DNA of 64,000 nt from Bacteroidaceae bacterium (GCA_017465905.1 JAFTVE010000013.1:149237-213236), one strand, 5' to 3'; counted from the first letter of the stretch, positions 6,395-16,029 are shown. The notes: generated from the letters alone by a model not told the origin. A program made the numbers and translations.

Positions 6395-7920
6395 TCGGGC
6401 AGCGTTACCTGGAACAGGTCGCTATGCGTATGCTCGCGCATGATGATGGCCTTCATCTCGTTCACCTTCTCAGGATATTGATCGGCCAGGTCGTGGTCTT
6501 CGTGGATGTCGGCAGCAAGGTTATAGAGGTGGCACTTGCCATTCTGCACAACCAGCTTCCAGTCCTCCATGCGCAGTGCCATCATATTGGTCTCATGGAA
6601 CTCCCAATACAGGAAGTCGTGCTTCTGCTGCTTGCCCTCGTCAAGCAGGGTAGGGGCGAAGGAGATGCCGTCAAAGTAATCGACGTCCAGCGCCTTGTTG
6701 CTGTATCGCTCCACATAGTTGTCGATACCTGCTACCTCGCACAGCGTGGGCATGAGGTCATAGAATGCCAACTGATGGCTGCTGACACCGGGCTCAATCT
6801 GCCCTGGCCACCAAGCGATGAAGGGTACTCTGATGCCGCCCTCTGTCGTCGAGCGCTTGGTACCGCGCAGCAGACGCTGGGTGTTGAAGAAGTTGGGGTC
6901 GGCACCCCCCTCGGTATGCGGTCCGTTGTCGCTGGTGAAGAATACCAGCGTGTTCTCGTCCATCCCCTTCTCGCGAAGCAGCGCCAGAATCTCGCCCACA
7001 TACGTGTCCAGGCGAGTGACCATGGCTGCAAACTGTGCATGGGCACAATCCGTCGGGTTGTAGCGCGAGCCGGCATCGCCGCCATAGCTCCTCTCCGGAG
7101 TCATGCTGCCAAGGTAGCTGTGCAGGATCGAGTCCTCGGGCTGTGCCAGCTCGGCATGAGGAAGGGTATAGGTGAGAATGCCGAAGAAGGGCTTCCCGGG
7201 TGTCTGCTTGGCTATCCATTCCATCGCCCTGCGGTGTACCATGTCGGCCGAATAGTCCTTGCGCTTCTTGTACTCATTGCCATGCATGGGGTAGGCGATA
7301 TTGTTCTCAAGCACCTCACGCCTTACGGCCGTGTCGCCCGCTGCCCGGCTATAGGCATTGAGGAAGTTGGGATAGTACAGATGAGCCTGGAACTGGCACA
7401 TGAAGCCGTAATACTCATCTATTCCCCTCTTGTCGGGAGTCGACTCAGAACCCTCATAGCCACCGGCCCACTTGCCAAACATGCCTGTCGTGTAGCCGTT
7501 GTCGCGCATTATCTCGGGCAGGATGACATGGGCGGGGTCGTAGGGTTCCTGACCGGTTTGTATGGGGTCCTGATTGTTGCCATAGAGGGTGCTGCCTATG
7601 CGGTATTCCCTGTTGCCACGTACCTTGGTGTGTCCTGTGTGCTGTCCGGTCATGAAGGACGCACGCGAGGGAGCGCTGACAGGGCTTCCGGCATAGGCCT
7701 GGGTAAAGCGTATGCCCTCGGCAGCCATGCGGTCGAGGTGGGGTGTACGGATATATTGTTGTCCATAACAGCCTACATCGGCATAACCAAGGTCGTCGCA
7801 CATTATATATATTATATTCGGCTGACTGGCAGCAGGAGCATTCTTGTCGGCATCTTGGGCTTGTAGGGATGCGGTTGCTAACAACCCACATCCAAGGTAA
7901 AGCAGGCGGTCGTTATTCAT
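6391..7920 (-). CDS. Secreted serine-type sulfatase (S1 family)
   Basis: 509 aa with an N-terminal signal peptide (LLYLGCGLLATASLQAQ). The metal-binding CDDLGYADVG lies at about residues 41-50. The sulfatase signature is Ser82-Ala-Pro-Ser-Arg86 followed by SFMTG, so formylglycine would be made from serine by an anaerobic radical-SAM maturase; no maturase gene is in this window. Further motifs are FFTSDNGPHTEGG and GGIRVPFIAWWPG. It probably removes sulfate from host or algal glycans in the periplasm. It lies between a FucP-like permease and a dehydrogenase, consistent with use of sulfated fucose-containing or similar sugars. Confidence 0.9.
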   Translation of the reverse strand: MNNDRLLYLGCGLLATASLQAQDADKNAPAASQPNIIYIMCDDLGYADVGCYGQQYIRTPHLDRMAAEGIRFTQAYAGSPVSAPSRASFMTGQHTGHTKVRGNREYRIGSTLYGNNQDPIQTGQEPYDPAHVILPEIMRDNGYTTGMFGKWAGGYEGSESTPDKRGIDEYYGFMCQFQAHLYYPNFLNAYSRAAGDTAVRREVLENNIAYPMHGNEYKKRKDYSADMVHRRAMEWIAKQTPGKPFFGILTYTLPHAELAQPEDSILHSYLGSMTPERSYGGDAGSRYNPTDCAHAQFAAMVTRLDTYVGEILALLREKGMDENTLVFFTSDNGPHTEGGADPNFFNTQRLLRGTKRSTTEGGIRVPFIAWWPGQIEPGVSSHQLAFYDLMPTLCEVAGIDNYVERYSNKALDVDYFDGISFAPTLLDEGKQQKHDFLYWEFHETNMMALRMEDWKLVVQNGKCHLYNLAADIHEDHDLADQYPEKVNEMKAIIMREHTHSDLFQVTLPE

Positions 7921-7941
7921 TGTTATAATCTATATTCCTTA

Positions 7942-9237
7942 TTATTTGTTCTTGCTGCTCGCATACCAGCCATACCAAGCCACTGTAGCGAAGCAGATGA
8001 GCGGCAGCGCAAATGAGGCATTCACGGCAGGCAGTCCGGCCACTGTACCCAGGTCGATGATGCTACCCTGCATGGGAGGCATGATAGCTCCGCCCACAAT
8101 GGCCATCACGAGGAAGGCCGCACCCAGCGTGGTGTCCTCGGCATTTACATCTTCGAGCGCAATGCCATAGATCGTGGGGAACATAAGGCTCATGAATCCA
8201 CTCACAGCTATCAGGCAGTAAAGACCGGCCAGTCCCTCAATGAAGATGGTACCCAACGTGGCAAGGCAAGCTCCGATGCCGAAGAAGAAGAGCAGGCGGC
8301 GCGAGTTGACATATTTCATGAGGAAGGTGCTGATGAAGCGCGAGGTGAGGAATAGCGCCATGGCGCAGATATTGTAGGTCTGTGCTGTAGCCTTGTCGAT
8401 ACCCAAGTGGTCGGCATATTGTATGATGAAGGTCCACACCATAATCTGTGCCGCTACGTAGAACATCTGTGCAACCACACCGCTACGGTATATCTTGTTG
8501 TTCCATAGGCGCGACAGTGTTACACTGGCCTTCACCTTCACCCCCTGGCCACGTGTCTGCGGAATCTTGGTGACAGCGATGATGATGAACACCACTACTA
8601 CCAGCAGGCCCAACATCACGTAGGGGTCGCGTATGGCAGCAAGGTCGTGGAGACGGATGTCTGCCTTCTCAGCCTCGCTCAGCGAGTGGAAGATAACCTC
8701 TCCTGCTGCATCGCGACGGTCCGAGATAAGGTTGGGGAGCACAACGAGGGCTGCCACAGCCATGCCCGACAGCGAGCCCATGGGGTTGAATGCCTGAGCC
8801 AGATTGAGGCGGCGAGTAGATGTCTTCTGGTCGCCCAACGAGAGTATCAGAGGGTTGGCGGTAGTCTCCAGGAAGGCGAGGCCAAAGGTGAGCACATAGA
8901 GCGATACGCAGAAGAAGGCAAAGCTCTGATAAGCTGCGGCAGGGATAAACATGAATGCTCCCACGGCATAGAGAGCCAGACCCAGCAGGATGCCGCTCTT
9001 GTAGCTATACTTGCGTATGAACAGTGCTGCGGGAACAGCCATTGTAGCATAGCCGCCATAGAAGGCAAATTGCACGAGCGATGCCTTGGCTGCAGACAGT
9101 TCCATCAGTGTCTGGAATGCTGCTACCATGGGATTGGTGATGTCATTCGCAAATCCCCATAGAGCAAATAACGAGGTGATTAGGATGAAGGGAACGAGGA
9201 AACGTCTCTCTACCAGTTGAGGTTTTGTGTTGTTCAT
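7942..9237 (-). CDS. fucP: FucP-like sugar:proton symporter (MFS)
   Basis: 431 aa with about 12 hydrophobic segments. The N-terminal ALWGFANDITNPMV and QFAFYGGYATMAVPAA are characteristic of the FucP branch of the major facilitator superfamily, as is FGLAFLETTANPLI. Known members import L-fucose, other deoxy sugars, glucose/galactose or N-acetylglucosamine across the inner membrane. First gene of a three-gene operon with the sulfatase and the 2-hydroxyacid dehydrogenase, and it has the only strong promoter. Family confident; fucose as substrate is inference. Confidence 0.85.
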   Translation of the reverse strand: MNNTKPQLVERRFLVPFILITSLFALWGFANDITNPMVAAFQTLMELSAAKASLVQFAFYGGYATMAVPAALFIRKYSYKSGILLGLALYAVGAFMFIPAAAYQSFAFFCVSLYVLTFGLAFLETTANPLILSLGDQKTSTRRLNLAQAFNPMGSLSGMAVAALVVLPNLISDRRDAAGEVIFHSLSEAEKADIRLHDLAAIRDPYVMLGLLVVVVFIIIAVTKIPQTRGQGVKVKASVTLSRLWNNKIYRSGVVAQMFYVAAQIMVWTFIIQYADHLGIDKATAQTYNICAMALFLTSRFISTFLMKYVNSRRLLFFFGIGACLATLGTIFIEGLAGLYCLIAVSGFMSLMFPTIYGIALEDVNAEDTTLGAAFLVMAIVGGAIMPPMQGSIIDLGTVAGLPAVNASFALPLICFATVAWYGWYASSKNK

Positions 9238-9262
9238 AATATCATAGTTTGCTTATTTTATG

Positions 9263-9294
9263 CAAAAATAAGCGAAAAGTGTCAGACTGCCAAA
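9263..9294 (-). promoter_or_regulatory. Full promoter for the fucP operon
   Basis: On the reverse strand TTTG (9294-9291) and TATTTTTG (9270-9263) are separated by 20 bases, a textbook Bacteroidetes -33/-7 pair, 26 bases before the fucP ATG. Confidence 0.7.
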
Positions 9295-9405
9295 TTAATC
9301 GGTAATTAGGGGCTATGCCAGGAGATGCGTATGTGGATTTGGCATTTCGCCCGACTTGTGTATCTTTAGCTTGCATATAGCAGCAGGAAATTAGGCTACG
9401 CCTCG

Positions 9406-9480
9406 GATTGCTTGCGCTTGGCTCGTCCAAGAATGCTTGCGCTTGGCTCGTCCAAGAATGCTTGCGCCTGGCTTGTCCAA
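9406..9480. repeat. Tandem repeat, 3 x 25 bp
   Basis: Three adjacent 25-bp units (9406-9430, 9431-9455, 9456-9480) with core GCTTGCGCTTGGCTCGTCC; the third carries two C/T changes. It lies between the fucP promoter and tRNA-Arg in a gap without a protein gene. Each unit can pair partly with itself (CTTGCGC, TTGGC, GTCCAAG). Confidence 0.85.
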
Positions 9481-9543
9481 GAAATACTCAAATAAATTTG
9501 ATATTTCGCTCGCCTTGCACTAATTTTGCAGTGAATTTCAGGC

Positions 9544-9615
9544 GCCCTCGTAGTTCAATGGATAGAACGTGGCTCTCCTAAAGCTAAAATATGAGTTCGA
9601 TTCTCATCGGGGGTA
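9544..9615 (+). tRNA. tRNA-Arg (anticodon CCT)
   Basis: A full cloverleaf can be drawn. Acceptor GCCCTCG pairs with CGGGGGT (9608-9614), D stem is GTTC/GAAC, anticodon stem is TGGCT/AGCTA with loop CTCCTAA (anticodon 9577-9579), and T arm is ATGAG-TTCGATT-CTCAT. Discriminator is A9615; CCA is not encoded. It reads AGG. Confidence 0.93.
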
Positions 9616-9728
9616 CTTGGAAATTGGAAATTAAAAATTGGAAATTAACCATCCGGCAGGTAACTTTTATTTTTCATCTTTCAACTCGTAATACATAACT
9701 CAAAACACATAACTCAAAACTCAAACAC

Positions 9729-11237
9729 ATGTTTATAAACTTTACCGGTTACCATTTGGTGGAAGAGTACCACAAATGGAAGAAAGAAAAAAGAGACCAA
9801 GGGGTTAACAAACCTTTGGCGAAAATCATCAAGTTGGCAGTGGTCATTGCCGTAACTGTCACCATCTGGCTGTTGCCGACATCGGCATTCGGTATCGAGG
9901 GACTCACCGTGGTGGAGCAGCGTATCATTGGTGTATTCGCTTTCGCTACACTGATGTGGGTGCTCGAAGCCATCCCCGCATGGAGCACCTCGCTCATCGT
10001 AGTAGCGCTGCTGCTGTTCTCGGTGTCGGACAGTGCGCTGAAGCCTCTCGTGACGGGTTATAATCCCGAGGAGCTGGGCACAGTACTCAAGTATCAGGAT
10101 ATCCTGCACTGCTTTGCCGACCCCATCATCATGCTCTTCATCGGTGGATTTATGCTCGCCATTGCTGCTACTAAGTATGGGCTCGATGCCAAGATCGCCA
10201 AGGTGCTGCTGAAACCCTTCGGCACTCAGTCACGCTTCGTGTTGCTCGGCTTCATCGTGGTGACAGGTCTGTTCTCCGCCTTCATCAGTAATACGGCTAC
10301 AGCGGCCATGATGCTTGCCTTCCTGGCTCCCGTATTGAAGGCGCTCCCTGCCGACGGTAAGGGTAAGATAGGCCTTGCACTCGCTATCCCCGTAGCGGCC
10401 AATATCGGCGGTATGGCAACGCCTATCGGTACACCTCCCAACGGTATCGTGCTCAAGTACCTCGAGCCTATGGGCCTGGGTATGGGCTTCGGTGAGTGGA
10501 TTGCCTTCATGGGCCCAATCACCATAGTGCTGCTCCTCATCTCATGGGTGATCTTGCTCAAGCTGTTCCCCTTCAAGCAGAAGACCATCGTGCTCGATAT
10601 CCCCGATAACTCACAGAAGGGCTGGCGCACGACATTGGTATACATCACCTTCTTTGCCACCATCGTGATGTGGCTGTTCGACAAGAACCTGGGCCTCAAG
10701 ACCAACGCCGTGGCTATGCTCCCCGTAGCTGTGTTCTGCGCAACGGGTATCATCACCAAGCGTGACCTCGAGCAAATCAGCTGGTCAGTGCTTTGGATGG
10801 TAGCCGGTGGCTTCGCCCTCGGCGTGGCGCTCAACAAGTCGGGCTTGGCACAGCACATGATCGATGCTATACCGTTCGGCTCATGGTCGCCGCTGGTTGT
10901 CGTCATCGGCTCAGGTCTGCTGTGCTATGCGATGGCCAACTTCATCTCTCACACCGCTACGGCTGCACTCCTCGTGCCCATCCTTGCAGTGGTAGGTGAG
11001 AGCATGTCTACCGCGCTGGGTCCTGTAGGTGGCGTGGCTACCTTGCTCGTGGGCGTAGCTATTGCTTCATCAGTGGGTATGGTGCTTCCCATCAGTACAC
11101 CTCCCAATGCCTTGGCATATGCTACGGGGCTCATCGAACAGAAGAATATGGTCAAGGTAGGCCTTATCATGGGCGTTGCAAGCTTGCTCGTAGGCTATGT
11201 GGTACTCATCCTCTTGGGTACCAACGGACTACTCTGA
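9729..11237 (+). CDS. SLC13/DASS-family sodium:dicarboxylate or sulfate symporter
   Basis: 502 aa with many membrane segments. The two pseudo-symmetric transport halves are visible as paired motifs: SNTATAAMM (about 187-195) with TPIGTPPNG (about 231-239), and SHTATAALL (about 405) with PISTPPNAL (about 455). These SNT/TPPN pairs bind sodium and the carboxylate in the family. Likely imports C4-dicarboxylates such as succinate, or sulfate; the sequence does not separate them. Single gene, preceded by repeats of ACTCAAAACACATA at 9678-9728 and followed by a strong terminator. No obvious -7 box. Confidence 0.9.
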   Translation: MFINFTGYHLVEEYHKWKKEKRDQGVNKPLAKIIKLAVVIAVTVTIWLLPTSAFGIEGLTVVEQRIIGVFAFATLMWVLEAIPAWSTSLIVVALLLFSVSDSALKPLVTGYNPEELGTVLKYQDILHCFADPIIMLFIGGFMLAIAATKYGLDAKIAKVLLKPFGTQSRFVLLGFIVVTGLFSAFISNTATAAMMLAFLAPVLKALPADGKGKIGLALAIPVAANIGGMATPIGTPPNGIVLKYLEPMGLGMGFGEWIAFMGPITIVLLLISWVILLKLFPFKQKTIVLDIPDNSQKGWRTTLVYITFFATIVMWLFDKNLGLKTNAVAMLPVAVFCATGIITKRDLEQISWSVLWMVAGGFALGVALNKSGLAQHMIDAIPFGSWSPLVVVIGSGLLCYAMANFISHTATAALLVPILAVVGESMSTALGPVGGVATLLVGVAIASSVGMVLPISTPPNALAYATGLIEQKNMVKVGLIMGVASLLVGYVVLILLGTNGLL

Positions 11238-11262
11238 TAACGAACGCATATTCCTCCAGATA

Positions 11263-11303
11263 AATAGCCTGCCATCCTATCGATGGCAGGCTATTGTTTT
11301 TTT
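11263..11303 (+). terminator. Rho-independent terminator of the SLC13 gene
   Basis: AATAGCCTGCCATC ctatc GATGGCAGGCTATT gives a 14-bp stem, followed by GTTTTTTT. Confidence 0.92.
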
Positions 11304-11457
11304 GCACAGGCTTCTTAATGCTGTACCCACATGTCCTCTACTCTGTGTGATGCTCTTCGGTGACCCTAGAAAAGATGATATCGTGTTGCTTTAGGCGCCC
11401 TTTGGTTGCTCAGAAAATGAGAAAGGTAGATAATCAACGATTATCCACCTTTTCTTG

Positions 11458-11539
11458 TACCCAGACCCGGGGTCGAACCGGGATGGGTTGCCCCACTGGT
11501 GTTTGAGACCAGCGCGTCTACCGATTCCGCCATCTGGGC
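11458..11539 (-). tRNA. tRNA-Leu (anticodon CAA)
   Basis: The reverse strand starts GCCCAGATGGCGGAATCGG and has a long variable arm, as expected of a class II tRNA. Anticodon stem is CTGGT/ACCAG with loop CTCAAAC. The T arm is CCGGTTCGACCCCGG, and the acceptor 3' strand TCTGGGT pairs with GCCCAGA. Discriminator A; CCA not encoded. It reads TTG. Confidence 0.95.
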
Positions 11540-11682
11540 ATTGCACACTGTTTGTGAATGCGAGTGCAAAGATAACACTTTTTTTTGAATCTACAAGTAA
11601 GCTGTTCCGTTTTTTATAGAATATGCTTGATTTTTTATTGCAGACAGGCTATAAAACCGCTCTTTTCAGATAGAAGGGGGAG

Positions 11683-11719
11683 AAAAAAGAGGAGAAAGTG
11701 CCTTATGGCGCTTTCTCCT
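11683..11719 (-). terminator. Terminator of secDF
   Basis: On the reverse strand AGGAGAAAG (11719-11711) pairs with CTTTCTCCT (11698-11690) and is followed by CTTTTTTCT. It lies 36 bases beyond the secDF stop. Confidence 0.8.
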
Positions 11720-11754
11720 CAAATCAGAGTTTAATTGTTCCACTAATCAAGCTC

Positions 11755-14739
11755 TTATTTCTTTTCAATAGCTTTCTTATCCTTCTTGTTCATCACGAGG
11801 TATGCCATCGGAGCAGCGAAGAAGAGTGAAGAACAGGTACCGTATACAACACCGAGAATCATGGCGAAGGCGAAGCTACGGATGCTCTCACCACCGAGGA
11901 AGAAGATGAAGAGCAATACGAGCAAGGTCGTCAGTGAGGTGTTGATGGTACGAGCCAATGTGGTGTTGAGCGAATCGTTGAAGAGTTGCTTCTTGTCACG
12001 CTTGGGATAGAGTCCGAAGAACTCACGGATACGGTCGAAAATAACCACCTTGTCATTGATAGAGTAACCGATAGCGGTCAAGATAGCACCGATAAAGGTC
12101 TGGTCAACGTCCATAGAGAAGGGCAGGATACCGTGGAGCAGTGAGTAGGTACCCATGATGAGCACTACGTCGACTACAAGGGCGATAACTGAACCAACAC
12201 TATATGCTACGTTACGGAAACGAATCAAGATGTAGATGAAGATAGCAATCCATGCAAGTACCACTGACCAGATAGCACCACGAAGGATATCGGAAGCCAT
12301 GCTCGGACCTACCTTCTGTGAACTGATGATAGAGCCACCGTAGTGGTTGTCGCGGTCGATGAATACATCATAGGTAAGGTCGCTGCTGAGCAACTTGGCA
12401 TCCATGAATGCTTCGTAAAGGAACTGCTCGATCTCAGCGTCGATATCCTGAGCATCATCATTGATACGGTAGTTGGTACTGATACGTACGGTCTGGCCAT
12501 CGCTACCAAGGGCGATTACTGATACCGAAGCATCCTCGCCAATCTTGTCGGCCAATACCTCACGAATCTGCTCAGGCTCAACCTGCTGCTCGAACTTAAC
12601 TGTGAAGTTGCGGCCACCGGTGAAGTCGATACTTGAACTCAAGCCACGGATACCGAGTGATACGAGGCTGATGAGGATAGCAGCACCAAACACCATGAAT
12701 GAGGTCTTGTATGCACCCATGAAGTTGAACTTCGGAGCACGCATCCACTTCTCAGAGAGAGGAGTTACGAAAGTGAGGTTTGTCCACTTCTCCTTGCCAA
12801 GACGCCACTCGTAAACGAGACGTGTCACGAACACAGCGGTGAAGAATGAGCAAACGATACCGATAATCAATGTGGTGGCAAAACCACGGATAGGACCTGT
12901 ACCGAAGTTGAAGAGGATGATACCTGTAATAATAGAGGTAATGTTAGAGTCGAAGATGGCTGAGAAGGCATTCTTGTAACCATCGGTGAGTGCCTGCTTC
13001 ACAGTCTTACCAGCACGAAGCTCTTCCTTGGTACGCTCATAGATAAGCACGTTGGCATCGACAGCCATACCGAGGGTGAGCACCATACCGGCGATACCTG
13101 ACATGGTAAGAGCGGCCTGGAATGAAGCCAAGATACCAAGTGTGAAGAAGAAGTTGAGGATCAGTGCGCAGTTGGCCACCATACCAGGGATGATGCCATA
13201 GATAGCACACATGTAAATCATCAAGGCGATGAAAGCCACCACAAATGAAAGGATACCCTGCTGGATTGACTTTTGGCCAAGTGAAGGACCAACGATGTCT
13301 TCCTGTACGATCTTAGCCGGGGCAGGCATCTTACCTGACTTGAGCACGTTGGCCAAGTCCTTGGTGTCTTCCTGTGTGAACTGACCGGTAATCTGTGACT
13401 GGCCACCGGTAATCTCGTTCATTACGTTAGGGGCACTATAGATGTAACCGTCAAGGGCAATAGCGATGGGCTTATTGATGTTCTGCTTGGTGAGCTGTGC
13501 CCAACGACGTGCACCGTCAGAGTTCATGGTCATTGATACGCTAGGACGGCCGTTGCTGTCATAGTCGTCAGTAGCTGATACGATGACATCGCCTTCGAGC
13601 GGAGCGCGACCATTGCGCTGTGTTGACTTGATAGCATAGAGCTCAAAGATCTTACCATCCTCATCGATAGCCTTCACACCCCACATGAGCTTGAGGTCGC
13701 GAGGCAACAGTTCTTTTACCTCGGCGCGAGCAAGGTACTCGTCGATCTGCTTCATGTCGCGGCTGTGGGCATAACCAACCACACAACCTTGATTCTGCAT
13801 TACCTGGAGGATAGAAAGCAAGGGATTCTCCTTCTTTGCCTGTGCTACAGCTGCAGCATCAGCAGCGCTCTGTGCGTTGTCGCCTGTGAGGCCTGAAAGG
13901 TCAACAGACTCCTCTTCGGCAGCAGCTTCCTCAGTAGCTTCAGCTGCGGGCTCGGCTGTTTCCTCTGTAGGATTCTCCAAAGCGACGATGTCGCGCAACT
14001 TGGCATCGGCTGCAGCGAGGAAAGGAGCTACCTCAGCAGAGGTGTATGTCTCCCAGAACTCAAGATTTGCAGAACCCTGGAGCAACTTTCTTACACGCTC
14101 GGGCTCCTTAACGCCAGGAAGCTCAATCATGATGCGACCCATGCTACCCTCAAGCTCCTGAATATTGGGCTGGGCAACACCGAAGCGGTCGATACGTGTA
14201 CGGAGCACGTTGAATGAGTTGGCAATGGCAGCATCCACCTCGGCACGCAACACAGCTTCTACCTCAGCATCGGTGCTCTTGGTGTTCACCTTGTCCTTAA
14301 GCTGCTGAGTAGCGAAGAGCTCAGCGAGTGTGCCGTCGGGCTTCTGGTTCTTATACTCCTTAATAAATAAGGTGATGAAATCACTGTTGCTGCTTGCAGC
14401 CTGCTTGCTGGCATTGGCTACAGCATTTACGAAAGCCTCATCGGTCTTGTGGTCGGCCAAAGCCTTTACTACATCGGGAACAGAAACCTCGAGGATAACG
14501 TTCATACCTCCCTTGAGGTCGAGGCCGAGACCGATACCCATCTCACGTGCCTGCTTGTAGGTGTAGACACCGAGATAGACCTTCTTGTTCATGATTGAAT
14601 CGATGTACACCGATTCGCCTCCCGCATATTGTGCAGCCTTCTTCTCATGATGGCTTGTCACAAAAGTGAAGGAAAGGTAAAATGCGCACACTACAGTGAG
14701 CAATACCGCAATCGTTTTTACAAATCCTTTGTTTTGCAT
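11755..14739 (-). CDS. secDF: Protein translocase subunit SecDF (fused SecD and SecF)
   Basis: 994 aa, the fused form standard in Bacteroidetes. The SecD half (residues 1 to about 620) has an N-terminal TM segment, the GLGLDLKGGMNV motif near residue 68, a large periplasmic P1 domain, and the TM motif GMAVDANVLIYER. The SecF half (about 670-990) has SSIDFTGGRNFTVKF and GYSINDKVVIFDRIRE. It uses proton-motive force to pull secreted proteins through SecYEG. An acidic Ala/Glu-rich insertion (about 265-300) sits in the periplasmic domain. It is monocistronic, with a leader of about 90 bases and a clear terminator. Confidence 0.97.
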   Translation of the reverse strand: MQNKGFVKTIAVLLTVVCAFYLSFTFVTSHHEKKAAQYAGGESVYIDSIMNKKVYLGVYTYKQAREMGIGLGLDLKGGMNVILEVSVPDVVKALADHKTDEAFVNAVANASKQAASSNSDFITLFIKEYKNQKPDGTLAELFATQQLKDKVNTKSTDAEVEAVLRAEVDAAIANSFNVLRTRIDRFGVAQPNIQELEGSMGRIMIELPGVKEPERVRKLLQGSANLEFWETYTSAEVAPFLAAADAKLRDIVALENPTEETAEPAAEATEEAAAEEESVDLSGLTGDNAQSAADAAAVAQAKKENPLLSILQVMQNQGCVVGYAHSRDMKQIDEYLARAEVKELLPRDLKLMWGVKAIDEDGKIFELYAIKSTQRNGRAPLEGDVIVSATDDYDSNGRPSVSMTMNSDGARRWAQLTKQNINKPIAIALDGYIYSAPNVMNEITGGQSQITGQFTQEDTKDLANVLKSGKMPAPAKIVQEDIVGPSLGQKSIQQGILSFVVAFIALMIYMCAIYGIIPGMVANCALILNFFFTLGILASFQAALTMSGIAGMVLTLGMAVDANVLIYERTKEELRAGKTVKQALTDGYKNAFSAIFDSNITSIITGIILFNFGTGPIRGFATTLIIGIVCSFFTAVFVTRLVYEWRLGKEKWTNLTFVTPLSEKWMRAPKFNFMGAYKTSFMVFGAAILISLVSLGIRGLSSSIDFTGGRNFTVKFEQQVEPEQIREVLADKIGEDASVSVIALGSDGQTVRISTNYRINDDAQDIDAEIEQFLYEAFMDAKLLSSDLTYDVFIDRDNHYGGSIISSQKVGPSMASDILRGAIWSVVLAWIAIFIYILIRFRNVAYSVGSVIALVVDVVLIMGTYSLLHGILPFSMDVDQTFIGAILTAIGYSINDKVVIFDRIREFFGLYPKRDKKQLFNDSLNTTLARTINTSLTTLLVLLFIFFLGGESIRSFAFAMILGVVYGTCSSLFFAAPMAYLVMNKKDKKAIEKK

Positions 14740-14833
14740 TTTGTTAGTTATTTTATTTTGTTATTTGTTTTTACGGTTTGTGAGAAACTATAAAATAATG
14801 GCAATAAAATCAAAACAGTTTCTAACAAGGGTG

Positions 14834-14841
14834 CAAATATA
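14834..14841 (-). promoter_or_regulatory. -7 box (TATATTTG) of secDF
   Basis: Perfect TAnnTTTG on the reverse strand, 95 bases before the secDF ATG, implying a leader of nearly 90 bases that is long enough for regulation. Confidence 0.65.
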
Positions 14842-14937
14842 GGACTTTTTTTCTCAACAGACGATTTATTAGGCAATTATTTGCATTTTTAGCCCCATTT
14901 TATAGCATTTCAGAGGGGTCAGAGAGAGTTTTCGCAG

Positions 14938-16029
14938 CTATTTTGCCTTTTTCAAATAGCAAGATATCGGATAATGGTCCGAAACCTGAACCGAACGGTC
15001 TACAGCACAACGATATGCATCGAGGCTTTGTGAATGGAGAATATGATCTATGCGATAAAAGAGTTTGTTGCGGTTGTAGCTGATACCCGGACCATTACCG
15101 CTTTGCACAAAGGCATCGTCAAGTTCTTCAGCGAACAGGGTACGGGAATAGGAGATGGGCGAGTCATTGAAATCGCCACAGACAACGACGTAGGGCGAGG
15201 TCTGCTTGCGCACATCGGCCAAAAGGGTCTGTGCCTGTGATGCCCGCAAAGAGGCGGCATCGCGCAGTTTCTTCACCAGCACCTTGAGCCCTTCGTCCTT
15301 GAGGCTTTCCTTGGGCTTAGTCAACATCTGTTCGTAGATGTTCTTATTCGTGTCATCCAGGCTGTTCGACTGCAAATGACAGTTATACACCACCAGAGTA
15401 TCCGTATCGTGCAAAATATGATACCTTGCACAGCCATTGCCAGTAGAGTTCAGATCAAAATGCTCAACGTCCAATATCGGATATTTCGAGAAGCAACAGA
15501 GATAACGGGAATCGGCCTCAGACATTCCAGAGACCAGATAGGAGCGATAGGGATAGTCGGCAAGCAAGGCCTTCGCCTGCTTATTTGTCTTCAGCGGTTG
15601 GAAAGGAAATTCCTGCAGGCAGATAATATCGGCTCCGCTTGCTTCCAGATAGGTTATGATGGGATTATCTTTATTCGCATTGCTAGCAGTCAGGTTCGAA
15701 CTGAGGATATTAAACGAAAGCAACTTGATGCTCCCTTCTGGCGGATTGTTTTTCCCAAAATTAATCGGTGAAAAGGCGCGAATTTGCGAAAAGCACAGGA
15801 GGAAAGCTGCCAACGATACCAGCATATAACGCCTATACAGGATGAGCCATGCCACAAGAAAAGCAACATTGGCTGCCAATACCCACGGGAAGGCCAAACC
15901 GGCCAGTGAGAGTAACGGGAACTGCTCGGGCGAGATTAGCGGGCTATAGGCACAGCACACGAGAAGCAGGGCCGCCAGCACATTGACGACAAGGAGCGGA
16001 AGCAGAAGAATCTTGTATAATCTCCTCAT
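14938..16029 (-). CDS. Membrane-anchored endonuclease/exonuclease/phosphatase (EEP) family protein
   Basis: 363 aa. Three hydrophobic segments fill residues 1-90. The EEP catalytic domain follows: LLSFNILSSN (about 105), ADIICLQEFPF with the metal-binding Glu, VVCGDFNDSP (about 288), RIDHILHS, and the C-terminal VSDHYPISCYL. The family covers nucleases and inositol or lipid phosphatases; the membrane anchor and extracytoplasmic placement fit a surface or periplasmic role. Its start overlaps the rhomboid stop by 4 bases (ATGA). Third gene of a rhomboid-rhomboid-EEP operon. Confidence 0.88.
   Translation of the reverse strand: MRRLYKILLLPLLVVNVLAALLLVCCAYSPLISPEQFPLLSLAGLAFPWVLAANVAFLVAWLILYRRYMLVSLAAFLLCFSQIRAFSPINFGKNNPPEGSIKLLSFNILSSNLTASNANKDNPIITYLEASGADIICLQEFPFQPLKTNKQAKALLADYPYRSYLVSGMSEADSRYLCCFSKYPILDVEHFDLNSTGNGCARYHILHDTDTLVVYNCHLQSNSLDDTNKNIYEQMLTKPKESLKDEGLKVLVKKLRDAASLRASQAQTLLADVRKQTSPYVVVCGDFNDSPISYSRTLFAEELDDAFVQSGNGPGISYNRNKLFYRIDHILHSQSLDAYRCAVDRSVQVSDHYPISCYLKKAK

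Noticed and set aside
6424-7866. 480-codon frame antisense to the sulfatase
   Set aside because: Shadow of a clear sulfatase gene; no recognisable motif in the antisense product.
9242-9430. Small reverse frame upstream of fucP
   Set aside because: It covers the fucP promoter and part of the 25-bp tandem repeat and has no coding signs.
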